Shown piece by piece: positions 1 to 6,091 of a stretch of 7,014 nucleotides of DNA (within the stretch, counting starts at the first letter, position 1; each line of letters starts with the position of its first letter). The translations under genes and the position numbers were made by a program. The stretch lies in NCBI GenBank assembly GCA_009885425.1, contig VFKS01000248.1, positions 1-7,014 on the forward strand, given 5' to 3'. This DNA is from Novosphingobium sp. GTDB taxonomy: Bacteria; Pseudomonadota; Alphaproteobacteria; Sphingomonadales; Sphingomonadaceae. The notes beneath the pieces are model-generated. The model had not been told where the DNA came from, made no database searches, and was given only the letters and a program-made list of their open reading frames with translations.

Positions 1-110
1 TCGTCATCATTGGCTTTCCACGCCTCAGCCTGCGCTGGCGCAGCCCAAACAGCAAAGCCCGCCGCAACCAGTGCGACGGCTTTTACCGTTTGAGAGAGCC
101 AGCGCTTCAT
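1..110 (-). CDS. Exported protein, N-terminal fragment; possible usher-like partner of the chaperone (cut by window edge)
   Basis: Thirty-six codons are visible before the left edge. Reading leftward from the ATG at 108-110 they give a classic Sec signal peptide: a basic start (MKRW), a hydrophobic core (about residues 11-24) and an AQA cleavage site after residue 28, then mature EAWKANDD. The reading frame is open back to the chaperone stop codon, and this ATG is the first start after that stop. The gap is 39 bases, so the two genes are very likely in one operon. No strong Shine-Dalgarno sequence precedes the start. In chaperone-usher loci the gene after the chaperone often encodes the outer-membrane usher, and the mature start recalls long exported proteins I associate with sphingomonad DUF4402/chaperone loci. 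That identity is inference from context and memory. Export is well supported; function is not. Confidence 0.7.
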   Translation of the reverse strand, partial: MKRWLSQTVKAVALVAAGFAVWAAPAQAEAWKANDD

Positions 111-149
111 GACGTCAAGCCGATCAAATGCCTGTTTGCGTTCAGTGGT

Positions 150-986
150 TTACGGGAAAGTCGCGGTAGTTTCGGCAAGCAGCGCGCCGCCGTTTTCGGG
201 CAGTTCACGGTACTGGATCTTGACTCGGCCTTTGAGCAGGGCGAGTTGCTCGGCGTTGAGTGGGATCCGCGCCTTGCGGCGGGTCACTTCGGAATAGATT
301 GCCACGCCGCGGATCGAAAATACCTCTTTGCCCTGCGCGTCCTTGCCGGTGATCTCGCCATAGACCGAGCGAGTGCCGCTGCGGCCCATGTCGAGTTCGA
401 TGAAAGCGCCGTCATCAGACCGGACTACTTGCGCCGCGCCCAAGGTGGCCTGCCCTTCAAGCCGCCCCTTGCGCACGAATACCGGGATGGTGATGCCGTA
501 GACCGGGACCAGTTTAATCGAGACCCCGGTGGCCTGGGCCGGATCGGAAGCAGCCGCTTCGACTGGATCGGCGCTTGGCACAGCGCGGAAGTTCATGTGT
601 ACGCGGTATTCGCCGTCCGGCAGGCCCTCGGGCGGGCGAACCGAAATCCGCACCGCTTGGGGCTGACCCGGCAACAAAGTCACGCGCCGCGGAGCATAAC
701 GAATCATGTCCAGCGCGGTGCGTTCACCGGAATTGGCATCGGCTTCAGCCACTTCATTGAAGTCGCCGGTTTCGTCCATCCGCCGCAGTTCGAGCGAGAT
801 CCGATATGTCGCTGGCTTGTCGCCGATATTGCTGAGCACCACTTCAGCGCCGCCGCCGCCGTTGATCACCACGCGGGTCGGCGCGACCAGCAGGTCGCCC
901 TGGGCCCGGGCCGGAAGCGCACTTACGGCACAGGTCAGGGCGGCAGCACACAGCGCGATACGGCGAATGGCGGGCAGCTGGATCAT
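150..986 (-). CDS. Periplasmic pilus-type chaperone (FimC/PapD-like, COG3121 type)
   Basis: The 278-residue protein has a signal peptide (cleavage after ALPARA, residue 28). The mature start, LLVAPTRVVI (about 32-41), resembles the first strand of PapD/FimC chaperones, including an Arg in the usual place. An N-terminal Ig-like lobe (about 30-137) holds the family pattern LLPGQPQAVRISVR (104-117) and GEYRVHMNFRAVP (125-137), corresponding to the F1/G1 strands that donate to a pilin subunit. A C-terminal lobe follows from VPVYGITIPVF (about 160-170) to the end. Family members hold subunits in the periplasm and hand them to an outer-membrane usher; the neighbouring secreted DUF4402 protein is the obvious client. 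The ATG is preceded by GAGGGG five bases upstream, which supports the start. Length is slightly above the usual 230-260 residues. Fold and family are confident; the exact client is inferred. Confidence 0.87.
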   Translation of the reverse strand: MIQLPAIRRIALCAAALTCAVSALPARAQGDLLVAPTRVVINGGGGAEVVLSNIGDKPATYRISLELRRMDETGDFNEVAEADANSGERTALDMIRYAPRRVTLLPGQPQAVRISVRPPEGLPDGEYRVHMNFRAVPSADPVEAAASDPAQATGVSIKLVPVYGITIPVFVRKGRLEGQATLGAAQVVRSDDGAFIELDMGRSGTRSVYGEITGKDAQGKEVFSIRGVAIYSEVTRRKARIPLNAEQLALLKGRVKIQYRELPENGGALLAETTATFP

Positions 987-1061
987 GGAGTCCCCTCAGG
1001 AATGTTGACCGGAGGGTGAATCGGATCCCCGGTAAGTTCCCTATGGGTCTAGGAAAACAAG

Positions 1062-1077
1062 GTTAACTTTCGGCTAA
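1062..1077 (-). promoter_or_regulatory. Candidate CtrA-type site upstream of the chaperone gene
   Basis: On the minus strand the sequence reads TTAG-N7-TTAAC, one mismatch from the CtrA consensus TTAA-N7-TTAAC. It lies about 75 bases before the chaperone start, in the 182-base gap between the DUF4402 and chaperone genes. CtrA is the alphaproteobacterial cell-cycle regulator that often controls flagella and pili. I see no convincing -35/-10 pair next to it, so its role is speculative. Confidence 0.35.
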
Positions 1078-1105
1078 CGGTAATGCCGCCGCCCACAACG
1101 AGAGA

Positions 1106-1136
1106 GGGCCGCACCCGCGCAAAGCGGATGCGGCCC
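1106..1136 (-). terminator. Hairpin terminator or attenuator after the DUF4402 gene
   Basis: Arms 1106-1118 and 1124-1136 form a 13-base stem around a 5-base loop. On the plus strand one position is a C/A mismatch; on the minus strand the same position becomes a G-U pair, so the RNA read from the DUF4402 gene has an unbroken stem. The bases after it on the minus strand are TCTCTCGTTGT, moderately U-rich, not a clean U tract. It lies 33 bases past the DUF4402 stop. It probably ends or thins transcription before the chaperone gene, which would favour the subunit over the assembly genes. Confidence 0.6.
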
Positions 1137-1140
1137 CTGC

Positions 1141-1165
1141 CTTTACACCCTGTGGGGGTGTGAAG
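1141..1165 (-). terminator. Second hairpin directly behind the DUF4402 stop codon
   Basis: Arms 1141-1150 (CTTTACACCC) and 1156-1165 (GGGTGTGAAG) pair over ten positions with a 5-base loop; one pair is G-U on the plus strand and a mismatch on the minus strand. The hairpin starts three bases after the TAA and comes before the stronger hairpin at 1106-1136. On the minus strand it has no U tract of its own, so it is more likely a 3'-end-protecting or assisting stem than an independent terminator. Confidence 0.4.
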
Positions 1166-1168
1166 TGC

Positions 1169-1672
1169 TTATTGGTACTCGACCGAGACCGAGAAGGTGC
1201 CGGTGTAGTTGCCCGGAACCTGACCGCTACCCACAGTCAGTGTGCCGCCAACGGTGAAGTTGCCGGCGCCAGCGTTGTCGAGCTGAAACGCGCCGTTCGG
1301 AGTGGTGTTGAAACCGCCGAGTGACATGGTTTCTGTGCCGCTCACGCGGGTCAGATCAACCGGCGCCACAGGTAGGGTCACGATAATCATCGAGTTAGGC
1401 GAGCCGATCACGTCGAAAGCGGCCGGTGAACGCGTGCCGGTCGAGATCAGCGCGCCGGTCGAAGCAACGGTCGAATCGGCGTTAACGGTGACAGTGCCGC
1501 CGGTGTTGGCAGCGATCTGGCCGAGCTGCAGGTCAGCCGTCGACACGACAGTCAGCGAGCTCAGCACTTCAGCGTTGGCTGAGGCCGAAGCGGTGGTGGC
1601 GGCCTGAGCCGAAGTGGCGAACGAAGCGGCGGCGATGGCGCCGACAGCAGCGAGGCGAAGCAATTTGCGCAT
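1169..1672 (-). CDS. Secreted DUF4402 family protein, probable fimbria-like subunit
   Basis: The 167-residue precursor has a signal peptide MRKLLRLAAVGAIAAAS... with cleavage after SAQA (residue 24). The mature 143 residues are made of beta-strand-like, Thr/Ser/Gly/Val-rich segments and end with GGTLTVGSG (142-150) and PGNYTGTFSVSVEYQ (153-167), the C-terminal signature I associate with DUF4402 (PF14352). The mature chain has no Cys, Lys, His or Trp and only two Arg (81 and 109) against eight acidic residues. The next gene encodes a pilus-type chaperone, so this is probably the structural subunit of a surface fibre; no DUF4402 member's function is known to me with certainty. The SD-like GAAGGG is about 11 bases before the ATG, rather far. 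A structured leader precedes the gene and hairpins follow it, consistent with a strongly and separately expressed subunit. Confidence 0.85.
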   Translation of the reverse strand: MRKLLRLAAVGAIAAASFATSAQAATTASASANAEVLSSLTVVSTADLQLGQIAANTGGTVTVNADSTVASTGALISTGTRSPAAFDVIGSPNSMIIVTLPVAPVDLTRVSGTETMSLGGFNTTPNGAFQLDNAGAGNFTVGGTLTVGSGQVPGNYTGTFSVSVEYQ

Positions 1673-1692
1673 AGTAATCTGGTCCCTTCAAG

Positions 1693-1764
1693 ACTTAGGT
1701 GCCGGCAGCGCTCGTTGACGCTACCCGAATGGCCGGCATACCCCCCATTCGCAGGACCCTAAGT
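1693..1764 (-). promoter_or_regulatory. Structured 5' leader of the DUF4402 mRNA (possible three-way junction)
   Basis: In the minus-strand RNA three helices nest without conflict. P1 pairs ACTTAGG (1764-1758) with CCTAAGT (1699-1693), 7 of 7. P2 pairs CGAATGG (1751-1745) with CCATTCG (1732-1726), 7 of 7, with a 12-base loop. P3 pairs GTAGCG (1724-1719) with CGCTGC (1710-1705), six pairs including one G-U, with an 8-base loop. The P2 loop holds TGCCGG (1738-1733), complementary to CCGGCA (1705-1700) beside P1, so a pseudoknot or an alternative fold is possible (one base is shared with P3). The structure ends 20 bases before the ATG, just upstream of the SD-like GAAGGG, where folding could affect ribosome access. 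No known riboswitch class is recognised. Confidence 0.45.
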
Positions 1765-1766
1765 AG

Positions 1767-1779
1767 GAACACTGTGTTC
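1767..1779. promoter_or_regulatory. Perfect 13-base palindrome, candidate operator
   Basis: GAACACTGTGTTC is a perfect inverted repeat (GAACAC, one centre base, GTGTTC) about 95 bases before the DUF4402 ATG. It sits just downstream of the possible promoter at 1781-1809, where a repressor would act, and next to the 5' arm of the structured leader. The binding protein is unknown. Confidence 0.4.
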
Positions 1780-1780
1780 A

Positions 1781-1809
1781 ATCTTTGCTTTTGATTGTGG
1801 TTAACGCAA
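1781..1809 (-). promoter_or_regulatory. Weak candidate promoter of the DUF4402 gene
   Basis: On the minus strand TTGCGT (1809-1804) is separated by 17 bases from AAAGAT (1786-1781). Each matches only three of six positions of the sigma-70 consensus. It lies in the most AT-rich patch of the 173-base gap, and transcription would begin about 1774, inside the palindrome, giving a leader of roughly 100 bases. Spacing and context are right but the match is weak. Confidence 0.22.
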
Positions 1810-1828
1810 AAGCCCCGTTTCTTAACGC
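1801..1828 (-). repeat. Two GCGTTAA direct repeats 21 bases apart upstream of the DUF4402 gene
   Basis: GCGTTAA occurs on the minus strand at 1828-1822 and again at 1807-1801. The 21-base period is two helical turns, so both copies face the same side of the DNA. They lie at or just upstream of the weak promoter candidate and could be activator or CtrA half-site-like contacts. The right copy is also close to the parB stop codon. Confidence 0.4.
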
Positions 1829-1845
1829 CTTATCCGGGAAAACCG

Positions 1846-2802
1846 CTAGATTCCCCCGCCCGTCAGGCGTTGGCAAATCAGATCGAGTTGATCGAGAGTG
1901 CGGTATCGGATCGTTACCGCCCCCGATCGAGGGTCGGCATCGGTATTGATCCGCACCGACAGGCCGAGGAATTCCTCCAGATGGCTCTGGACCGCGACGA
2001 TATCCGCAGCATCACCCGAATCGCGCTCGCTGCGCGCACGCCGCGGGACTGATGGCGCCGCACTGGTCTTGCGGGCCATCCGCTCAACCTCGCGCACCGA
2101 CAGGTGCCGGGCGACCGCGAGTTCGGCTATGGCCAAAGCATTTTCCACCCCGACCAGAGCGCGGGCATGGCCCATCGACAGGCGGCCTTCCTCGACCAGT
2201 TCGATCACCAGCGGCGGCAAGCCCAGCAGCCGCTGCAAATTTGCGACATGGCTGCGGCTCTTGTCGACCAGTTTGGCGATCTCAGACTGGGTCATCCCCT
2301 CAAGGCCATCGGCGCCTTCACTCAGCCGGTGGTAGGCCCGCGCCTCTTCAATCGGATTGAGATCTTCGCGCTGGAGATTCTCGATCAGCGCCAGTGCGGT
2401 GATCTCGCGATCATCAAGTTCACGAACAATCGCTGGAATTTCATGCAATTGCGCCCGCTGTGCGGCCCGCCAGCGGCGCTCCCCAGCAACCAATCGCCAG
2501 CGCCCCGGCCCGAACGGGGTCACGATCACGGGCTGAATCACCCCACGGGCAGCAATCGAGGCGGCCAGCTCGGCCAAGGCTTCTTCGGTGAACTGACGGC
2601 GCGGCTGGCTGGGATGCGGCACAATATCGGCCACTGCCAGCATCGCGAGCCCAAGCGTCGCGCCATCCCCCGATCCGGACTGGGACCGCGAAGGGGTGAC
2701 CAACGGCTCCTCGCGCCTGGAATCACCGAGCAAAGCGCCAAGTCCGCGGCCAAGCGCAGGGCGTTTGGCGCTGGAAATACGGGTCACAGTGTCGTCGCTC
2801 AT
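1846..2802 (-). CDS. parB: Chromosome partitioning protein ParB (parS-binding CTPase)
   Basis: The 318-residue protein has the full ParB layout. Near the N-terminus, KRPALGRGLGALLGD (13-27) is the motif that contacts and stimulates ParA. The ParB/Srx CTPase core (about 54-145) contains HPSQPRRQF (63-71), GERRWRA (107-113, the nucleotide-binding/clamp motif) and ENLQREDLNPIEEA (141-154). The helix-turn-helix TQSEIAKLVDKSRSHVANL (171-189) reads parS. A linker rich in Arg and Ser (about 245-265) leads to the C-terminal dimerisation domain ending QRLTGGGI. ParB loads at parS, slides as a CTP clamp and builds the nucleoprotein complex that ParA moves. Its ATG overlaps the parA stop (ATGA) and is preceded by AAGGAAGG, a strong ribosome site. 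Three parS sites lie upstream within 4.4 kb. Start and length (typical 290-330) look right. Confidence 0.96.
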   Translation of the reverse strand: MSDDTVTRISSAKRPALGRGLGALLGDSRREEPLVTPSRSQSGSGDGATLGLAMLAVADIVPHPSQPRRQFTEEALAELAASIAARGVIQPVIVTPFGPGRWRLVAGERRWRAAQRAQLHEIPAIVRELDDREITALALIENLQREDLNPIEEARAYHRLSEGADGLEGMTQSEIAKLVDKSRSHVANLQRLLGLPPLVIELVEEGRLSMGHARALVGVENALAIAELAVARHLSVREVERMARKTSAAPSVPRRARSERDSGDAADIVAVQSHLEEFLGLSVRINTDADPRSGAVTIRYRTLDQLDLICQRLTGGGI

Positions 2803-3575
2803 GCGGCCTTCCTTTTCTCGGGCAGGCGGGAAATCAGTTCGCGGGCCAGCGCCATATAGGCTTTGCTGCCAGCACAGGTGTGATCATAGACCAATGCTGG
2901 CAGGCCGTGGCTCGGCGCTTCGGACAACCGGACATTGCGCGGGATCACCGCTTCAAACACCAGATTGCCCAGGCACGAGCGAACATCGTCGGAAACCTGA
3001 TCGGTCAGCCGGTTGCGCCGATCGTACATCGTCAGCGCCACCCCGATGATCCCCAGATCCGGGTTAAAGCGCTGCTGCACGCGCTCGACCGTCGACAGCA
3101 ATTGCGACAATCCTTCGAGCGCAAAGAACTCACACTGCAGCGGCACCAGCAAAGTATCGGCGGCGCACAGCGCGTTGAGCGTCAGCAGCCCGAGCGACGG
3201 CGGGCAATCGATAAAGGCGATATCGTAAGGGCTTGGCCCCGAAAGCGCGGTGCGCAGCCGATCCGTGCGGTTTTCGACCGCAACCAGTTCGATCTCGGCG
3301 CCGGATAGGTCGACCGTTGCCGGGATGATGTCGAGCCCCGGGATTCGGGTCGGCGCGACGCACTGGCTGAGCGGCATCTGATCAACCAGCAGATCATACG
3401 AGCTATGCTCGCGGTCATCCGAGGCGATCCCGATCCCGGTCGAAGCATTGCCCTGGGGATCAAGGTCGATAAGCAGGACCTTCCAGCCGGTTGCGGCCAT
3501 GGCGGTGGCGATATTGATCGCCGTGGTGGTCTTACCCACCCCGCCCTTCTGGTTGGCGATCGCTACCCGAATCAC
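2799..3575 (-). CDS. parA: Chromosome partitioning ATPase ParA (Soj family)
   Basis: This 258-residue deviant-Walker ATPase shows KGGVGKTTT (10-18, with the signature first Lys), the switch/Walker A' segment LLIDLDPQGNAS (34-45) and the Walker B segment FIDCPPSLG (121-129). The ending VIPRNVRLSEAPSHGLP (210-226) is typical of chromosomal ParA/Soj. The short N-terminus without an added helix-turn-helix fits chromosomal rather than plasmid type Ia ParA. The protein binds DNA non-specifically as an ATP dimer and drives ParB-parS complexes apart. The start codon is GTG (3573-3575), overlapping the rsmG TGA as GTGA; GAAAGGG lies about nine bases upstream and supports it. A perfect parS site lies 67 bases ahead of the start inside rsmG, so ParB may influence parAB expression (inference). 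Confidence 0.97.
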   Translation of the reverse strand: MIRVAIANQKGGVGKTTTAINIATAMAATGWKVLLIDLDPQGNASTGIGIASDDREHSSYDLLVDQMPLSQCVAPTRIPGLDIIPATVDLSGAEIELVAVENRTDRLRTALSGPSPYDIAFIDCPPSLGLLTLNALCAADTLLVPLQCEFFALEGLSQLLSTVERVQQRFNPDLGIIGVALTMYDRRNRLTDQVSDDVRSCLGNLVFEAVIPRNVRLSEAPSHGLPALVYDHTCAGSKAYMALARELISRLPEKRKAA

Positions 3576-4216
3576 GCTTTTCTGCCCTTTCTTCCCGCTA
3601 GAGTGCCAACAATCACGCCCGAATCGGGGTCGGTCAGCGATTGTTCCACGTGGAACACATGATTCCAGCCATTCAGCTCTGACAGTTCCTGCCGGGCGGA
3701 ACGCCCCTTCGGCAACAGCCAGACCGTATCGCTTGTGGAGAAGCCTGCGGATAGCTCAAGCAGTTTAGGGAGCGGCGCAAAGGCCCGTGCCGAAATGGTG
3801 CGGAATGGGCGCTTGGGTAGGGCTTCCACTGTCACCCCGGCAATCTCGGCATTGGCGAGCCCGAGAGTTGCAGCAACCCGCTCAAGCCATTCAATTCGGC
3901 GTCCGCGCGATTCGGCCATAACCACCGCGCATTCAGGGCGCAGCACGGCGATCACCAGACCTGGAAATCCCGCTCCGGTCCCCAGATCGAGCCAGGGCGA
4001 GGATGTTTCACGTGGAACAAAGCGGAGCAGCTGCGCCGAATCGGCAATGTGTCGCCGCCAGACTGCGCGCAGACTGGCCGCTGAAACGAGGTTCTGCTTG
4101 GCGTTCTCTTCGGCCAGCAAGGCGGTCAAGGTCTCGAGCCGCTCGGCGGCTAATGCGTCCCATTCGGGCAGGTCAAGCAGCCAGGACTTTGCCTCCGCCT
4201 CGTCGGACAGGATCAT
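3572..4216 (-). CDS. rsmG: 16S rRNA (guanine-527-N7) methyltransferase RsmG
   Basis: The 214-residue protein (formerly GidB) methylates N7 of G527 in 16S rRNA using S-adenosylmethionine. Visible family marks are [19 protein letters not shown] (42-60), the SAM-binding loop [12 protein letters not shown] (76-87), the acidic strand end AES (101-103) and [12 protein letters not shown] (167-178). Its ATG overlaps the mnmG stop (ATGA) with no clear SD, so it probably relies on translational coupling; its TGA overlaps the parA GTG. Two parS sites lie in its coding sequence: one makes residues 66-71 (FVPRET), the other residues 187-192 (VFHVEQ). The second is in the variable C-terminal region, where a DNA-level constraint is easily tolerated. 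In members of the family, loss of RsmG gives low-level streptomycin resistance. Confidence 0.96.
   Translation of the reverse strand: MILSDEAEAKSWLLDLPEWDALAAERLETLTALLAEENAKQNLVSAASLRAVWRRHIADSAQLLRFVPRETSSPWLDLGTGAGFPGLVIAVLRPECAVVMAESRGRRIEWLERVAATLGLANAEIAGVTVEALPKRPFRTISARAFAPLPKLLELSAGFSTSDTVWLLPKGRSARQELSELNGWNHVFHVEQSLTDPDSGVIVGTLAGRKGRKA
3642..3657. promoter_or_regulatory. parS: parS site 1 (perfect palindrome, inside the 3' end of rsmG)
   Basis: TGTTCCACGTGGAACA is a perfect 16-base palindrome matching the chromosomal parS consensus. It encodes rsmG residues 187-192 and lies 67 bases upstream of the parA start codon. It is a ParB loading site and part of the centromere; its position also permits feedback on parAB. 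Confidence 0.93.
4004..4019. promoter_or_regulatory. parS: parS site 2 (near-perfect, inside the 5' half of rsmG)
   Basis: TGTTTCACGTGGAACA differs from a perfect palindrome by one T/G pair. Its left half is the TGTTTCACG form common in Bacillus and many other phyla; its right half is the form seen at the other two sites here. It encodes rsmG residues 66-71, in a different frame from site 1, and is 346 bases from it. Confidence 0.9.
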
Positions 4217-6078
4217 GCCGCCAACCCGCTTTCGCCCGAGCGCCGCCGGGCATGGACCAGCAGTGCGGCCAGCGCAGCCGGCGTAATCCCAGCCACCCGG
4301 CCGGCAGCCGCCAGCGTCGCCGGCCGGGCCTTGCTCAGCCGCTCGATCATTTCGCGTGAAAGGCCGGGGATCGCATCATAAGGAAAGTCATCTCCCAATG
4401 ACAGCGCCTCGCCCGCGCGCAGGTCGCGCAGCTCGCTGTCCTGCCGCGAAAGGTAGGGTGCATAGGCGGCATCCTCAGCCATTTCCGCGGCTATATCCGC
4501 ATCCGCCAAGGCTGCGGCGGCGATCCACGGGCGCAATGCCTCCAGCTCAACACCGCCAAAACGCAGCCATTCGCGCAAGGGCAGGCGTCCGATGTCGGCA
4601 CGGACTGGTAGCCCAGCCACGGCCATCTCGTTACCGGTTACTGTCTGGTCAAGTTCGTTATCAAGCCGGGCTCGGGCCTCCTCACGGCGCGCGAACCACT
4701 CGGCCCGCTCTGGCCCAACTGCGCCCAGCGACAGACCCAGCGGGGTGAGCCGCGACCCCGCATTATTTGCGCGCAGCCGCAAGCGGTATTCGGCCCGGGC
4801 CGTCAGCATCCGATATGGCTCGGAAACCCCGTGCAAGGTCAGATCATCGATCATCACCGCCATATACGAGTTGGCCCGATCAATCGCCGGTCCATCGCGG
4901 CCCAGCACGGCGGCAGCGGCATGCATCCCGGCGACCAGTCCTTGCGCAGCCGCTTCTTCATAGCCGGTGGTGCCGTTGATCTGGCCTGCGCAATACAGCC
5001 CCGGCAAATCGCGCAGTTCGAGCGTGTGGCGTAGCGCGCGGGGATCGAGATGGTCATACTCAACCGCATAGCCCGGAACCGCCATTGCGACCGCCTCTAA
5101 GCCCTCCATCGTCCGCAGCATCGTCAGTTGAACATCGGCCGGCAGCGAGGTGCTGATCCCGTTGGGATAGACCAGCGGTGTATCGAGCCCTTCGGGCTCC
5201 AGAAAGACCTGGTGACCGTCGCGATCGGCGAAGCGGTGGATCTTGTCCTCGATCGATGGGCAATAGCGGGGACCCGATGCCCCGATCGCGCCGGAAAATA
5301 GCGGCGAGCGGTGCAGATTGGCTCGGATTACATCGTGGCTGGCAGGATTGGTCCGGGTGATTGCACAGAACACCTGCGGCAAAGCGCGGCCTGCGCCCAG
5401 TGGCGACATTGTCCATGGTTCGGCGTCGCTGGGTTGCTCGTCGAGCCGCGCCCAGTCAATCGTTCGTCCATCAAGTCTAGGCGGTGTCCCAGTCTTGAGC
5501 CGGGCAAGCGGCAGCGCGGCTTCGCGCATTTGCGCTGCAAGGCGCTGCGCCGAAGCTTCACCGATCCGCCCACCGACAATTCGCTCCTCACCGCGGAACA
5601 GCACCCCGCCCAGAAATGTGCCGGTGCACAACACCACTGCGGCGGCGGCCAACGGCGATCCATCGGCGAGCTCTATCCCGCAGACCCGCCCGCTCTGGAT
5701 CCGCAGCGCAGCGGCCTCTCCCTTGATCAGGGTAAGGTCGCCCTGCACTTTTAGCAGCGCCTGGACCGCAGCCTTAAACCGCTTGCGGTCAGCCTGAACC
5801 CTGGGGCCCTGCACCGCGCTGCCCTTCGACCGGTTGAGCATCCGGTAGTGGATTGCGCCAGCATCGGCCGCGCGGGCGATAATCCCGTCGAAGGCATCAA
5901 CTTCACGCACCAGATGGCCCTTGCCCAGCCCGCCAATCGCGGGATTGCAGCTCATCGCGCCGATCGCATCGAGGTCAAAACTGACCAAGGCGACATGCGC
6001 GCCCATCCGCGCCGCCACAGCCGCGGCCTCAACCCCGGCATGGCCCCCGCCGACAACGATGATGTCAAACTGCTGCAT
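4213..6078 (-). CDS. mnmG: tRNA uridine-5-carboxymethylaminomethyl modification enzyme MnmG (GidA)
   Basis: The 621-residue FAD enzyme works with MnmE to place the (carboxymethyl)aminomethyl group on C5 of the wobble uridine U34 of tRNAs reading split codon boxes. The dinucleotide-binding motif [12 protein letters not shown] is at 8-19. [14 protein letters not shown] (43-56) holds one conserved Cys (44), and [12 protein letters not shown] (272-283) holds the other (273). [18 protein letters not shown] (81-98), [15 protein letters not shown] (195-209) and [16 protein letters not shown] (365-380) are family blocks. [20 protein letters not shown] (426-445) and the C-terminal helical domain with YLSRQ (542-546), used for MnmE and tRNA contact, complete it. 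Length matches the family (about 620-630). GCGAGGA lies four bases before the ATG. A 105-base gap with parS site 3 and a dispersed repeat-like motif separates it from mnmE. Confidence 0.97.
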   Translation of the reverse strand: MQQFDIIVVGGGHAGVEAAAVAARMGAHVALVSFDLDAIGAMSCNPAIGGLGKGHLVREVDAFDGIIARAADAGAIHYRMLNRSKGSAVQGPRVQADRKRFKAAVQALLKVQGDLTLIKGEAAALRIQSGRVCGIELADGSPLAAAAVVLCTGTFLGGVLFRGEERIVGGRIGEASAQRLAAQMREAALPLARLKTGTPPRLDGRTIDWARLDEQPSDAEPWTMSPLGAGRALPQVFCAITRTNPASHDVIRANLHRSPLFSGAIGASGPRYCPSIEDKIHRFADRDGHQVFLEPEGLDTPLVYPNGISTSLPADVQLTMLRTMEGLEAVAMAVPGYAVEYDHLDPRALRHTLELRDLPGLYCAGQINGTTGYEEAAAQGLVAGMHAAAAVLGRDGPAIDRANSYMAVMIDDLTLHGVSEPYRMLTARAEYRLRLRANNAGSRLTPLGLSLGAVGPERAEWFARREEARARLDNELDQTVTGNEMAVAGLPVRADIGRLPLREWLRFGGVELEALRPWIAAAALADADIAAEMAEDAAYAPYLSRQDSELRDLRAGEALSLGDDFPYDAIPGLSREMIERLSKARPATLAAAGRVAGITPAALAALLVHARRRSGESGLAA

Positions 6079-6091
6079 GATGTCCTCGCCC

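Noticed and set aside
90..1019. Long plus-strand open frame (309 codons) opposite the chaperone gene
   Set aside because: It is fully antisense to a gene with clear family motifs and a signal peptide. Its translation is Arg/His/Gly-rich with no recognisable domain, as expected from GC-rich third positions.
1767..1779. LexA/SOS box
   Set aside because: GAACACTGTGTTC is an inverted repeat with a single centre base. The alphaproteobacterial LexA box is a direct repeat GTTC-N7-GTTC, and the Gram-positive form has a different spacing.
1801..1811. Full CtrA site at the TTAAC before the DUF4402 gene
   Set aside because: No second TTAA lies seven bases away on either strand; only half-site-like repeats are present.
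1801..1848. Conventional rho-independent terminator after parB
   Set aside because: The only stem ending in a T run (CCCG/CGGG before CTTTT) has four pairs and a 17-base loop, too weak to call.
1795..2052. Small plus-strand frame beginning in the parB-DUF4402 gap
   Set aside because: Most of it is antisense to the parB C-terminus. There is no convincing ribosome site and no family resemblance.
2104..2859. Plus-strand open frame of 251 codons opposite parB
   Set aside because: It mirrors the parB codons, has no motif of its own and runs across the parA-parB junction, so it is a shadow frame.
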